Under the pieces are notes generated by a model. It was not told the DNA's origin. It searched no databases and saw only the letters and a list, made by a program, of their open reading frames with translations. The position numbers and the translations under genes were made by a program. Positions 51,359-58,994 of a stretch of DNA of 64,000 nt are shown here, in pieces (position 1 is the stretch's first letter; every line of letters starts with the position of its first letter). The DNA is from Cellulomonas aerilata (GTDB taxonomy: Bacteria; Actinomycetota; Actinomycetes; Actinomycetales; Cellulomonadaceae): the NCBI RefSeq assembly GCF_007991755.1, contig NZ_BJYY01000019.1, forward strand, positions 99,186-163,185. Direction: 5' to 3'.

Positions 51359-52551
51359 GAGACGGCCCGCCGCCGCCGCAGGATCCAGGCGAAGACCGGC
51401 GCACCGATGACCGCGGTGAGGATCCCGACCGGCAGCTCGCGCGGGTCGAAGATCGTCCGCGCCGCGGTGTCCGCCCAGATCAGGAACGTCGCGCCGGCCA
51501 GGGCGGAGAGCGGCAGGAGGACGCGGTGCCGCGCGCCGACGAGCAGCCGCGTGGCGTGCGGCAGCACGAGCCCGACGAAGCCGATGGAGCCGCTGACCGC
51601 GACCATCGCCCCGGTCAGCACCGCCACGCCGGTGAGCAGCAGGAGGCGGGTGCGGCGCACGTCGACGCCCAGCGCGGCCGCCGAGGTGTCGCCGAACGCG
51701 AACGCGTCGAGGGTGCCGCCGGCGGTCGCCAGGGCGGTGCCGACCAGGAGCAGCGCAGAGCCGGCGATCGCCACGCTGGTCCAGGTCGTGCCGCCGAGGG
51801 ACCCCATCAGCCAGCTGAGGATCTCGCGGTAGGAGTCGCCGGTCGCCGACCAGAAAATGACGAACGACGTCGCGGCGGCGCACAGCTGGGCCACCGCCAG
51901 CCCGGCGAGGACCGTGCGCGTGGGGCTCGTCGTGCCCAGCGAGCCGGCCAGCGCGAGGGTGGCGAGCAGGGCGAGCGTGGCACCCACGAACGCGGCGACG
52001 GGCAGCACGACGCCCAGCCCCAGCACGAGCACGCCGACGGCGCCGAGCGACGCCCCCGAGGACAGGCCGAGCAGGTACGGGTCGGCGAGCGGGTTGCGGG
52101 TCAGGCTCTGCATGACCGCGCCGGCGAGTGCCAGCCCGGCACCGACCGCACCGGCCGTCAGGACCCGCGGCAGCCGCATGTCGAACACGATCGCGTCGCG
52201 CAACGCCGGCAGCGGCGTGCTGCCCAGCCCGGCGTGCGCGGCCACCGACCGCCACACGTCGACGGGCGAGATCTGCGCGGGGCCGATGGTGATCGCCAGG
52301 ACCACGGACACCACCAGCAGGACGAGGGCGCCCAGCAGCAGTGCCGGGGAGGGGACCCGGGCGGTGCGCCGGGTACCCGTCCGGTCGGCTCGACGGTCGA
52401 CGGCGGGGACAGCGGGCAGCGACGCGTCGGGCACCACGGCGGGCAGCCGGTCGAGCGCCCCGGGCCCGGCGTCGTCCGGCCGACCGGGCCCGGCGTCGTC
52501 CGGCCGACCAGGCCCGGCCGGCCGCGGCCGCGGCTGCGCGGTCCGCGTCAC
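51355..52551 (-). CDS. Putative F420-0 ABC transporter, permease
   Basis: FecCD-family permease, 398 residues with about ten helices. A 65-residue disordered start contains the repeated GRPDDAGP. Core motifs are FDMRLPRVLTAGAVGAGLAL, MQSLTRNPLADPYLLGLSSGAS, LGVDVRRTRLL and GSIGFVGLVLPHATRLLVG, as in BtuC/FecD. TIGR03869 is the matching F420-0 subgroup. The GTG start overlaps the binding-protein stop. With the ATPase and lipoprotein it makes a complete type II importer. Confidence 0.82.
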   Translation of the reverse strand: MTRTAQPRPRPAGPGRPDDAGPGRPDDAGPGALDRLPAVVPDASLPAVPAVDRRADRTGTRRTARVPSPALLLGALVLLVVSVVLAITIGPAQISPVDVWRSVAAHAGLGSTPLPALRDAIVFDMRLPRVLTAGAVGAGLALAGAVMQSLTRNPLADPYLLGLSSGASLGAVGVLVLGLGVVLPVAAFVGATLALLATLALAGSLGTTSPTRTVLAGLAVAQLCAAATSFVIFWSATGDSYREILSWLMGSLGGTTWTSVAIAGSALLLVGTALATAGGTLDAFAFGDTSAAALGVDVRRTRLLLLTGVAVLTGAMVAVSGSIGFVGLVLPHATRLLVGARHRVLLPLSALAGATFLIWADTAARTIFDPRELPVGILTAVIGAPVFAWILRRRRAVS

Positions 52552-53594
52552 CCCGCGACCTCCAGCCCGGCGAGCCCGGCGGCCAGGTCGCTCGCCGCGG
52601 CGACGTTGCGCACCCCGGCCTCGGTCGCCGCGAACGGCACCTCGAGGTAGCGGTGCTCGCGGACGGCGGTGAGCCGGGCGGTGGCCGGGTTCCCCTCGAG
52701 CATCGCGATCTTCGCGTCGGCGGTGTTCCAGGCGGCGTCGACGAGGACGATCACGTCGGGGTCGGCGGCCACGACCTCCTCCCACGCGAACGCGGTCCAC
52801 GTGTCGTGGACACCGGCGGCGACGTTCTCCAGCCCCACGGCGTCCATGATCATCTGCGGCGCGCCGATCCCGGCGCCCACGTACGGGACATCCGAGCCGG
52901 ACGAGTACCACAGCGCGGTCAGCCCCCGCGGGTCCGGGACGACCTCGTCGAGCTCGCCGCGCTGCTGGTCCACGAGGTCCGCCGCGGCGTCGGGGGCGCC
53001 GAAGACCTGGCCCGCCTCGGTGATCTCGTCGAAGACGGCGTCGAAGGTCAGCGGGTCCGGCTGGTACCCGTCGCCCTTGCACGCCGACGGCGACACGTAG
53101 CTGCTCACGCCCAGGTCCGCCAGTGCCTGCCGGTCGCCGGCGCTCTCGGCGGAGAAGTTGCTCTCCCAGCCCGCGTAGACCAGGTCCGGCTCGACGGTGA
53201 GCACGGCCTCCGGACCGGGAGCCCGCTCGGACAGGACCGGCACGTCGGCGCCGGCGTCGGTCAGGTCGTCCGGGAAGGGGCCGTCCAGGAACGCCGCGCC
53301 GACGATGCGGTCGGCGAGGCCCAGCGCCACCAGCATCTCGGTGGTGCTCGACTTGATCGTCACCACGCGCTGCGGCGCCGCGTCCACGGTGACGTCGACG
53401 CCGCAGTTGTCGAACGTCACCGGGTAGGCGGCGGACGACGACGCCGGGGCGTCCGGGGTCCCCGTGGCCGCGGCACCGGCGCCGGGGGTGCCGCCACCGC
53501 ACGCGCCCAGCCCGAGGAGCGTGGCGACCAGGAGCGCCGGCCGCCACGGGGGACGCGGCAGGGCACGGGAGGGACGGGACGGACGGCTGGGCAT
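52548..53594 (-). CDS. Putative F420-0 ABC transporter, substrate-binding lipoprotein
   Basis: Extracellular binding lipoprotein of 348 residues. The signal peptide ends in the lipobox LGLGACGGG (Cys about 32). The mature protein has the class III binding fold: PQRVVTIKSSTTEMLVALGL, AVLTVEPDLVYAGWES, a long central helix and ADPDVIVLVDAAWNT. It fits TIGR03868. An extra Cys pair (NCGV and SACKG) may form a disulfide. It is first in the operon permease-ATPase-nitroreductase. A -10-like TAGGAT on this strand lies about 163 bases upstream, leaving a long leader with two adjacent hairpins. Whether F420-0, Fo or another compound is carried is not proven. Confidence 0.82.
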   Translation of the reverse strand: MPSRPSRPSRALPRPPWRPALLVATLLGLGACGGGTPGAGAAATGTPDAPASSSAAYPVTFDNCGVDVTVDAAPQRVVTIKSSTTEMLVALGLADRIVGAAFLDGPFPDDLTDAGADVPVLSERAPGPEAVLTVEPDLVYAGWESNFSAESAGDRQALADLGVSSYVSPSACKGDGYQPDPLTFDAVFDEITEAGQVFGAPDAAADLVDQQRGELDEVVPDPRGLTALWYSSGSDVPYVGAGIGAPQMIMDAVGLENVAAGVHDTWTAFAWEEVVAADPDVIVLVDAAWNTADAKIAMLEGNPATARLTAVREHRYLEVPFAATEAGVRNVAAASDLAAGLAGLEVAG

Positions 53595-53711
53595 GGGGGC
53601 TCCGTGGTCGAGAGGCGGACGTCGCGTGCAGCGGCGATGCGTCGGACCAGCCGCCCCAAGCAGGGGGCAGGCGCGCAGGGCCAGAGCCGGCCCCGGGATC
53701 CCGAGCGAGCA

Positions 53712-53762
53712 GGTGCGCAGTGCACCGGGGAGGGCGTCGCCCTGCCCCGCGTGGCGATCCTA
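53712..53762 (-). promoter_or_regulatory. Promoter and paired hairpins in the F420-0 transporter leader
   Basis: On the minus strand TAGGAT (complement of 53757-53762) is followed by two adjacent hairpins: 53727-53748 (GGGG and GGGC arms, loop GAC) and 53712-53726 (GGTGC and GCACC arms). They lie in a 5' leader of about 155 bases before the lipoprotein gene. No cobalamin-riboswitch consensus was found. The structure could be a regulatory RNA or simple GC-rich folding. Confidence 0.35.
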
Positions 53763-53797
53763 TGTCGCCGGCGAGCGTTCGACCCGCGGCCGTCGCA

Positions 53798-53869
53798 CCA
53801 CGGCGGCTGCGCCGCGGACCACGGCGGCTGCGCCGCGGACCACGGCGGCTGCGCCGCGGACCGTGGCGG
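53798..53869. repeat. 21-bp tandem repeat, three copies plus a part
   Basis: CCACGGCGGCTGCGCCGCGGA repeats exactly at 53798, 53819 and 53840, followed by a diverged partial copy. Each unit holds the hairpin-forming GCGGC-TGC-GCCGC. It lies between the F420-0 transporter promoter and the terminator of the 79-residue protein gene and encodes nothing convincing. Confidence 0.85.
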
Positions 53870-53879
53870 CATGACGAAA

Positions 53880-53909
53880 CCCCGCACCGCCGTCGTCGGC
53901 GGTGCGGGG
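53880..53909 (-). terminator. Terminator of the small conserved protein gene
   Basis: CCCCGCACCGCC and GGCGGTGCGGGG form a perfect 12-bp stem with a 6-base loop. Read on the minus strand, it is followed by TTTCGTC. It lies 41 bases downstream of the stop at 53951. Confidence 0.7.
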
Positions 53910-53950
53910 CTCGTCGGGTCCGTGACGGTCGCTCGCCCGTCAGGCACGTG

Positions 53951-54190
53951 TCACGTGCCGGAGCCCAGCCGGCTCCTGAGCAGCTGCTTGCCCTGCTCGG
54001 CGCCCTTGCGGCTCTCCGCCTGCGCCTTGCGGAAGAACTCGGCGAGCTCGGTGTCGCCCTCGCGCTCGGCGTCCTGGATGTAGACCTGCAGCCGGAGCAC
54101 GTTGCTCAGGCACGCCTCCACGAACCAGATGACGTTGTAGTCCTTGTCCTTCGTGCCGGTCAGAGCGCCGGTCTCGCCGTCGATCGCCAT
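53951..54190 (-). CDS. Small conserved helical protein of unknown function
   Basis: Predicted 79-residue protein, almost all helix: KDYNVIWFVEACLSNVLRLQ, VYIQDAEREGDTELAEFF, RKAQAESRKGAEQGKQLL. Glu and Asp spacing (FVEAC, QDAERE, DTELAEF) resembles a shortened ferritin-like bundle, and I recall close relatives across actinobacteria without a known function. ATG 54190 follows AGGAGG with good spacing, and a strong terminator follows the gene, so it is probably a real single-gene unit. One Cys is present. Metal binding is possible but not shown. Confidence 0.68.
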   Translation of the reverse strand: MAIDGETGALTGTKDKDYNVIWFVEACLSNVLRLQVYIQDAEREGDTELAEFFRKAQAESRKGAEQGKQLLRSRLGSGT

Positions 54191-54307
54191 GGGTCGTCCT
54201 CCTGGTGAGTCCTCACGAGGCGACGCGCGTGCGCGCGTCAGGACGACCGTACGACCGGCGCGGGCACGCACGCACCCATCAGATCGGGCTCGGTGGCCCG
54301 GACCCGC

Positions 54308-55267
54308 TCAGCCGAGCAGTCGCTGGACGTGCTCCACCCCGGCGACGACGGCCTGCGCGCGGGCGGCGGCGTCCAGCCCGTGCGGGCGGACCGCGAACTT
54401 GGTGCCGACGACGGCCACCGGGCCGGCCGCCTCGACGCTGCGCCGGATCTCGGCGTCGGTGAGCAGCGACGCCGGCTCGCCCGCGGGTGCCGCCAGGTCG
54501 GCCGGGCCGGGGTGCATGTCCGTCCACGCCGGCCCGAACCCGCTGTCGCGGTCCGCGCAGCCCGAGAGCACCAGGCCGTGCAGCACGCCGGCGGACCGGG
54601 CCCGCTCCAGGTGCCGGACGGGCCCGTCGACGGACCGGGCCTCCAGGGCCGACCGGCCCCAGTTGACGACCAGGCCGGTGCCCGCGTGCCCGTCGGCGCG
54701 CAGCGCCGCGACCACCGCGATCTCCTCGTCCAGGTCGAGGAACCCCTTCGCCGGCGTCTGCCCGGCGACCAGCGCGTCGCAGTGGTCGATCAGGAGCGGG
54801 GTGCCGCTGCCCGGGCGCCCGTCGAGCACGCCGCGCAGCCGGGCCAGGAGCCGGTCGGGGCCGTCCCCGTCCCCGGGCGTGCGCCGTGGTGCGGACACCA
54901 CCTCGAGGCCGACGGCGGCGCGGCGGCCCAGCGCCTCGTCCACCCGGGCGGCGGTCTCCAGGCACCGGCGCAGGTGCGCGACCGCCTCGTCACCGCCCCG
55001 CTCGTCCGGGGAGGCCAGGCCGTAGGCGGGGTCGTCGGCGCGCGCCATCGTCCCGGGCACCGTCGTCAGCACGACGTCCCAGTGCGGCGCGAGATGAGCC
55101 AGTGTCGCGTCCTCGTCCGGGATCCGGCCGTCGGGCCCGAGCGGCAGCTCGACCGCGCCGATGCCGGGGACGTCACGCAGCCGGGCGTACACGTCGCGGA
55201 CGACGCCGGGGTCCACGGGGTCCGGGGCCAGCAGGGCGGGGTACACGCTCACGAGGAAGGTGGTCAC
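54308..55267 (-). CDS. DUF4862 family TIM-barrel-like protein
   Basis: About 319 residues. The sequence TTFLVSVYPALLAPDP, an AVELPLG strand, WDVVLTTVPGTMARADDPAYGLAS, GLEVVSAPRR, LLIDHCDALVAGQTPAKGFLDLDEEI and VVNWGRSALEAR resembles DUF4862 proteins, which look like sugar-isomerase-type TIM barrels. Acidic and His residues at strand ends (EV, DH, NWGRS) would suit metal or sugar binding. The GTG at 55267 is favoured because CATGAT ends 7 bases upstream and homologues start near FLVS; ATGs at 55279 and 55276 are alternatives. Function unknown; a carbohydrate role is inferred. Confidence 0.72.
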   Translation of the reverse strand: MTTFLVSVYPALLAPDPVDPGVVRDVYARLRDVPGIGAVELPLGPDGRIPDEDATLAHLAPHWDVVLTTVPGTMARADDPAYGLASPDERGGDEAVAHLRRCLETAARVDEALGRRAAVGLEVVSAPRRTPGDGDGPDRLLARLRGVLDGRPGSGTPLLIDHCDALVAGQTPAKGFLDLDEEIAVVAALRADGHAGTGLVVNWGRSALEARSVDGPVRHLERARSAGVLHGLVLSGCADRDSGFGPAWTDMHPGPADLAAPAGEPASLLTDAEIRRSVEAAGPVAVVGTKFAVRPHGLDAAARAQAVVAGVEHVQRLLG

Positions 55268-55291
55268 GGCGCCCATCATGGCGTCCGCCGG

Positions 55292-55618
55292 TCAGTTCGA
55301 CGGTTTCGGGGGCAGGTCGACGTCGTGCTCGCTCGGCTCGACGGTCTCCGGACCGGGTGGCTCGTCGTACGCCCCCCACGCGTGGTGCAGCCGCTGCGCG
55401 AGGGAGGCGAGCGCCTCGCGCAGCTCCATCGTCCCGGCGTCCGCCTCGAGGAGGCCGTCCCGGGTGAGGCGGTCGCGCAGGTCCCCGGCGAGCGTGACGT
55501 CGAGGTGACCGGCCATGAGGCGCCCCTCGAGCGTGCCGACGATCCCGATCAGGGCGGACAGGTCCGCCAGGTGCAGGGGGCGGGGGGCGAGGGCAGGGGG
55601 TTCCGTCGAGGGGTCCAT
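55292..55618 (-). CDS. Hypothetical protein, 108 residues
   Basis: A soluble, mostly helical protein with LHLADLSALIGIVGTLEGRLMAGHLDVTLAGDL, LTRDGLLEADAGTMELREALASLAQRLHHAW segments and a disordered acidic tail. ATG 55618 is chosen because upstream sequence to the previous ATG contains a palindrome and half-site. No family is recognised. It starts 24 bases before the DUF4862 gene on the same strand and may be co-transcribed with it. A perfect 18-bp palindrome upstream suggests regulated expression. Confidence 0.5.
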   Translation of the reverse strand: MDPSTEPPALAPRPLHLADLSALIGIVGTLEGRLMAGHLDVTLAGDLRDRLTRDGLLEADAGTMELREALASLAQRLHHAWGAYDEPPGPETVEPSEHDVDLPPKPSN

Positions 55619-55650
55619 GCACACAGCGTCGTGGGAGCGGGGCGCGTTGT

Positions 55651-55692
55651 CACCGTGGGCCCACGGTGGGTTCAACGTGGCTCACCGTGGGC
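55651..55692. promoter_or_regulatory. Perfect 18-bp palindrome plus extra half-site
   Basis: CACCGTGGGCCCACGGTG (55651-55668) is perfectly palindromic, and CACCGTGGGC recurs at 55683-55692. The pair lies just upstream of the 108-residue protein gene and downstream of alkaline phosphatase, and looks like an operator with an auxiliary half-site. No known regulator motif is recognised. Confidence 0.45.
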
Positions 55693-55705
55693 TCGAGATG
55701 GGCGA

Positions 55706-55742
55706 GGCCCCGGCCCCCGCGTCGCGCGCAGGGACCGGGGCC
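55706..55742 (-). terminator. Possible terminator of alkaline phosphatase
   Basis: GGCCCCGG and CCGGGGCC form an 8-bp stem around a 21-base GC-rich loop, 14 bases beyond the alkaline phosphatase stop. The large loop makes it a weak candidate. Confidence 0.3.
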
Positions 55743-55755
55743 GCCGTCCGCCGGT

Positions 55756-57054
55756 CTAGCGGTCCATCACGTCCAGCAGGACGTCGTGCACGTTGGTCGA
55801 GTCCTGCACCCGGGCCAGTCGCTCGGCACCGGGACCCTCGGCGGTCAGCGGCGTCGCCGCGCCGGTGTGCCCGCCGGTGGTCCAGTCGATGACGAACTCC
55901 AGCTCGGAGTCCGCGATCGGGAAGGGGCCGTCCTCCAGGCTCTGCAGGACCGCCTCGCTCGCGTTCTCGGGGTCGCCGGTCTCGTCGGCCGGGTCGACGT
56001 TCTCGATGTGCATGCCGCCGGTCTCGTGGTCGCCGACGACGACGACCAGGGTGCCGCGGTGCTCCGCCGCGAAGTCCCGGATCAGCGCGACCGTCTCGTC
56101 CAGCGCCTGGGTGGACTGCAGGGTGCGGGGGGCGTTGTTGTTGTGCGCCATCTCGTCGATCGCCTCCTCCTCGACCATGAGGAAGAAGCCGTGGCGGTCC
56201 CGGGACAGCACGTCCAGTGCCTTCTCGGTCATGGTCCGCAGCGGGACGACCGGGGCGTACTCGTCGCCCTGGCCCTCCGGCTCCTGCTCGAACATCTCCT
56301 CGTTGGCGAACAGCCCCAGGATCCGGTCGGAGTCCGTGGCCTGGAGCTCCTCGGCGTCGCGGACGTAGTCCCACCCGGACTGCTCCGCCCGGGTGACGAG
56401 GTTGCCGATGGTGCTCTTGCTGACCTCCGGTCGCCGGTCCTCGGGGTCGTCGGGGTAGGCGCCCGGGTCGCCGACCGGGTACCACCAGTCCTCGCCGCCA
56501 CCGAGGATCACGTCCGGCTTGGTCACCTCGATGAGCTGCCGGGCGATCTCCGTCTGGGCACCCCGGTCGGCGACGTGGGACCCGAACGCGGCCGGGGTCG
56601 CGTCGGTCACCTGCGCCGTGGTCACCAGCCCGGTCGCCTTGCGCAGCTCCTTGGCGTCCTCGAGCAGCGTGCGCACCGGGTCGCCCTCGAGGTCGACCGC
56701 CACCGCCCCGTTGTACGTGCGCACCCCGGTGGCGAACGCCGTCGCGGCCGCCGCGGAGTCCGTGACGGCGTCGTCGGGGTCGGCGGAGTCCGTGTGGGTC
56801 CAGCCGGCGTACCGCAGCTGGTCCATCTCCAGCTCGCCGTCCTGGCCGACGAAGTGCAGCCGGGCCGCCTCCCGTGCCGCGATGCTCAGCCCGTCACCGA
56901 CGACGAGGATGACGTTCTTCGCCGTCCGCGGGCCGCGGTCCCGGGTGAGGCGGTCGTCCCCGTCGTCGAAGGCCGCCCCCGCGGTCGCCAGACCCACCGC
57001 GAGCACCGCAGTCCCCGCGCCCACCCTCGCCCGTCGTGATCCGAACACCCTCAT
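55756..57054 (-). CDS. Alkaline phosphatase (PhoA type)
   Basis: Exported phosphomonoesterase, 432 residues, releasing phosphate outside the cell. An N-terminal signal (RRARVGAGTAVLAVGLATAGAAF) with no lipobox precedes the mature enzyme. The metal site begins NVILVVGDGLS, the nucleophile is Ser100 in VTDSAAAATAFATG, and VVGDHETGGM and TTGGHTGA supply further ligands. It is most like bacterial PhoA-type enzymes of actinobacteria. The upstream region has GTTCACC (57083-57089) and 11-base spaced similar units reminiscent of a PhoP box, but the match is too loose to claim phosphate control. Confidence 0.9.
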   Translation of the reverse strand: MRVFGSRRARVGAGTAVLAVGLATAGAAFDDGDDRLTRDRGPRTAKNVILVVGDGLSIAAREAARLHFVGQDGELEMDQLRYAGWTHTDSADPDDAVTDSAAAATAFATGVRTYNGAVAVDLEGDPVRTLLEDAKELRKATGLVTTAQVTDATPAAFGSHVADRGAQTEIARQLIEVTKPDVILGGGEDWWYPVGDPGAYPDDPEDRRPEVSKSTIGNLVTRAEQSGWDYVRDAEELQATDSDRILGLFANEEMFEQEPEGQGDEYAPVVPLRTMTEKALDVLSRDRHGFFLMVEEEAIDEMAHNNNAPRTLQSTQALDETVALIRDFAAEHRGTLVVVVGDHETGGMHIENVDPADETGDPENASEAVLQSLEDGPFPIADSELEFVIDWTTGGHTGAATPLTAEGPGAERLARVQDSTNVHDVLLDVMDR

Positions 57055-57163
57055 GGTTGTCGCCCTTCGGTCGAACCTCGTTGTTCACCTTGACGTCTGC
57101 GGGGGGTGGAGGCGCTGTCGTCAGCATGCTCCGGCGAACCGGGGGCCGTCCATGGTCAGACCC

Positions 57164-58297
57164 TCAGCTCCCCGGCGCGGCCGGCCCCGAGGTCCTCAGG
57201 GCGGCCCGGTGCTCCGCCAGCAGCGCGTCCACCACGCGGGCGGTCCGCAGGGCGCTCTCGCCGGTGCTCGGGCACGTCCCGCGTCCGGTCAGCGCGTCGA
57301 CGACCGTCTGGATGAGCGGCAGCTGCACGGTCGCCGGGGCGGCCGCGGGGATCTCCCGCGTCCCAGCGGCCGTGGTGAGCACGAGGGGCTCCTGACCGAA
57401 CGAGGAGAACCGCAGGGTCCCGGCGGTCCCGCTGATCTCCACCTCGTCCCGCCGCTCGTAGGCGTCGAAGGACCACAGCCCCACCCCGTGGACGCCGGAG
57501 GCGAACGTGAAGGCGCCCGCGACGACGTCCTCGGCCGCGTGGTGGCGGCCCTGGTTCGCCGCGGACCCCGAGACCTCGGTCACCGGCCCCAGCAGGTGGT
57601 CGAGCAGGTCCAGCGTGTGCGACCCGAGGTCGACGAACAGCCCGCCGCCGGAGAGCTCCGGGCGCAGCCGCCACGGCACCACGCCGTCGTCGAACCGCTC
57701 GGCCGGCTGCTGCAGCCGCACCGCGACCGTCCGGGGCGCACCGATCGCGCCGTCGGCGAGCAGGTCGCGCACGGCGACGAACCGCGGCATCGCGCGCCGG
57801 TAGTACGCGACGAAGAGCGGCACACCGGCCCGGTCGCACGCCGCGAGCATCTCCTCGCACTCGGCGGCGGTCCGGGCCATGGGCTTCTCGACGTAGACCG
57901 GCTTGCCGGCGGCCGCGACCCGCAGCGTGAGGTCGCGGTGGGAGTCCGGCGGCGTCGCGATGTAGACGGCGTCGACGTCCGGGTCGGCGACGAGCGCGTC
58001 GGCGTCGTCGTACCAGCGGGGGACGCCGTGGCGGCGGGCGTAGTCGGCGGCCTTGGCCCCGTCCCGCCGCATCACCGCCACGAGCCGTGAGCCGTCGGCC
58101 TGCTGGAAGCCGGGGCCGCTCTTGCGCTCGGTGACGTCGCCGACGCCGATGATGCCCCAGCGCACGGTCTCCGCACCGAGCAGCGGCGGGTGGCCGCCGG
58201 TGTGCGCGGTCGGCTGCGGGCCGGTCGCCACGGGGACGGGCGGGGCGGGCTGGGCGGAGGGAGTCGTCGGCGTGACCGGCTGCGCGTTGGTGTCCAC
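57164..58297 (-). CDS. Gfo/Idh/MocA family oxidoreductase
   Basis: A 377-residue NAD(P)-dependent oxidoreductase. After a Pro/Thr-rich 42-residue start come RWGIIGVGDVTERKSGPGFQ, VYIATPPDSHRDLTLRVAAAGK, the catalytic VEKPMARTAAEC and FVDLGSHTLDLLDHLLG. The GTG at 58297 lies 6 bases after a TACGGT -10 (complement of 58304-58309), predicting a leaderless message; a shorter start inside the Pro-rich region is less likely. It is divergent from the next gene. The substrate is unknown, probably a sugar or cyclitol. Confidence 0.86.
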   Translation of the reverse strand: MDTNAQPVTPTTPSAQPAPPVPVATGPQPTAHTGGHPPLLGAETVRWGIIGVGDVTERKSGPGFQQADGSRLVAVMRRDGAKAADYARRHGVPRWYDDADALVADPDVDAVYIATPPDSHRDLTLRVAAAGKPVYVEKPMARTAAECEEMLAACDRAGVPLFVAYYRRAMPRFVAVRDLLADGAIGAPRTVAVRLQQPAERFDDGVVPWRLRPELSGGGLFVDLGSHTLDLLDHLLGPVTEVSGSAANQGRHHAAEDVVAGAFTFASGVHGVGLWSFDAYERRDEVEISGTAGTLRFSSFGQEPLVLTTAAGTREIPAAAPATVQLPLIQTVVDALTGRGTCPSTGESALRTARVVDALLAEHRAALRTSGPAAPGS

Positions 58298-58404
58298 CCG
58301 AGGACCGTAGCCGGGTGAACCCTGCCGCCGGACGGTCGCCCGATCGGGCGCACCGGGCCCCGGACGGCGCCGGGCACCGTGGTCCGGCGCCTACTGTCGG
58401 TTGG

Positions 58405-58827
58405 GTGCTGCACCGACCCGAGCTGACCGCGCACGCCATGCTGACGCAGGCGCTGCACCGGTCACCGGTGCAGCGGCCCGGCTTCGTCGCCGTGGACCTC
58501 GGCCTGGCCTGCGTGTGGCTGCGCGCCCGCGCCGCCCGGCTGCTGGCCGACGCGCCCGAGCCGCACGACCTCCTGCGCCGGGCCGCCGACGCCGTGGACG
58601 GGTCCGCGGGCGGGTCGCCGGGCGGCTGGCAGCGCGCGGCGGCGCTGGAGATCGTGACCGGCGAGCTCGCCGGTCAGGGGGCGCAGGTCGACCCGCGCAC
58701 CGTCCAGCACCTGACCCGCGACCCCGACGGGATGCTCGTCGCCCTCGCCGAGCTCACCGCGTGCCTGTACCAGCTGCACGACGGCGACGGCGCGGCCGCC
58801 GTCGTGCGTGCGCTCACCCCGGCCTGA
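58405..58827 (+). CDS. Hypothetical helical protein, about 140 residues
   Basis: A soluble, Ala/Leu-rich helical protein: TAHAMLTQALHRSPVQ, VDLGLACVWLRARAARLLAD, GWQRAAALEIVTGELAGQGA and LVALAELTACLYQLHDGD. GTG 58405 is chosen because TACTGT (58392-58397) ends 7 bases upstream, giving a leaderless transcript divergent from the oxidoreductase promoter; the upstream ATG 58315 would be inside the shared promoter region. No family is recognised and no domain with a known function is visible. Confidence 0.5.
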   Translation: MLHRPELTAHAMLTQALHRSPVQRPGFVAVDLGLACVWLRARAARLLADAPEPHDLLRRAADAVDGSAGGSPGGWQRAAALEIVTGELAGQGAQVDPRTVQHLTRDPDGMLVALAELTACLYQLHDGDGAAAVVRALTPA

Positions 58828-58850
58828 GGGCTCCGCCGCCCCGCCCTGCC

Positions 58851-58925
58851 GCCCGCCCTGCCTGAAGGCTCCGCCCGCTCCGCCGCCCGCCCTGCCTGAA
58901 GGCTCCGCCCGCTCCGCCGCCCGCC
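58851..58925. repeat. 34-bp tandem repeat, two perfect copies
   Basis: A 34-bp unit starting GCCCGCCCTGCCTGAAGGCT repeats exactly at 58851 and 58885, followed by a 7-base partial copy. GGGCTCCGCCGCCCCGCC also occurs twice, at 58828 and 58930. The block lies between convergent genes and is non-coding. Confidence 0.8.
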
Positions 58926-58994
58926 GCAGGGCTCCGCCGCCCCGCCGCAGCGCTCCGCCGCCTGCCTGGGGGCTCGGCGCTTGCGAACGGGAGC

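Noticed and set aside
53595..53760. Cobalamin riboswitch before the BtuFCD-like operon
   Set aside because: The conserved B12-box and core sequences were not found; only GC hairpins are present.
52341..54083. Plus-strand open frame of 580 codons opposite the F420-0 transporter
   Set aside because: Overlaps a complete lipoprotein gene with lipobox on the other strand and has Arg/Gly-rich shadow composition; the C-terminal part is made of the 21-bp repeats.
57055..57110. PhoP box upstream of alkaline phosphatase
   Set aside because: GTTCACC and loosely similar 11-base units occur, but the direct-repeat consensus is not met well enough to call.
58828..58990. CRISPR-like array in the repeat block
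   Set aside because: The 34-bp copies are directly adjacent without spacers and lack cas genes nearby; it is a plain tandem duplication.
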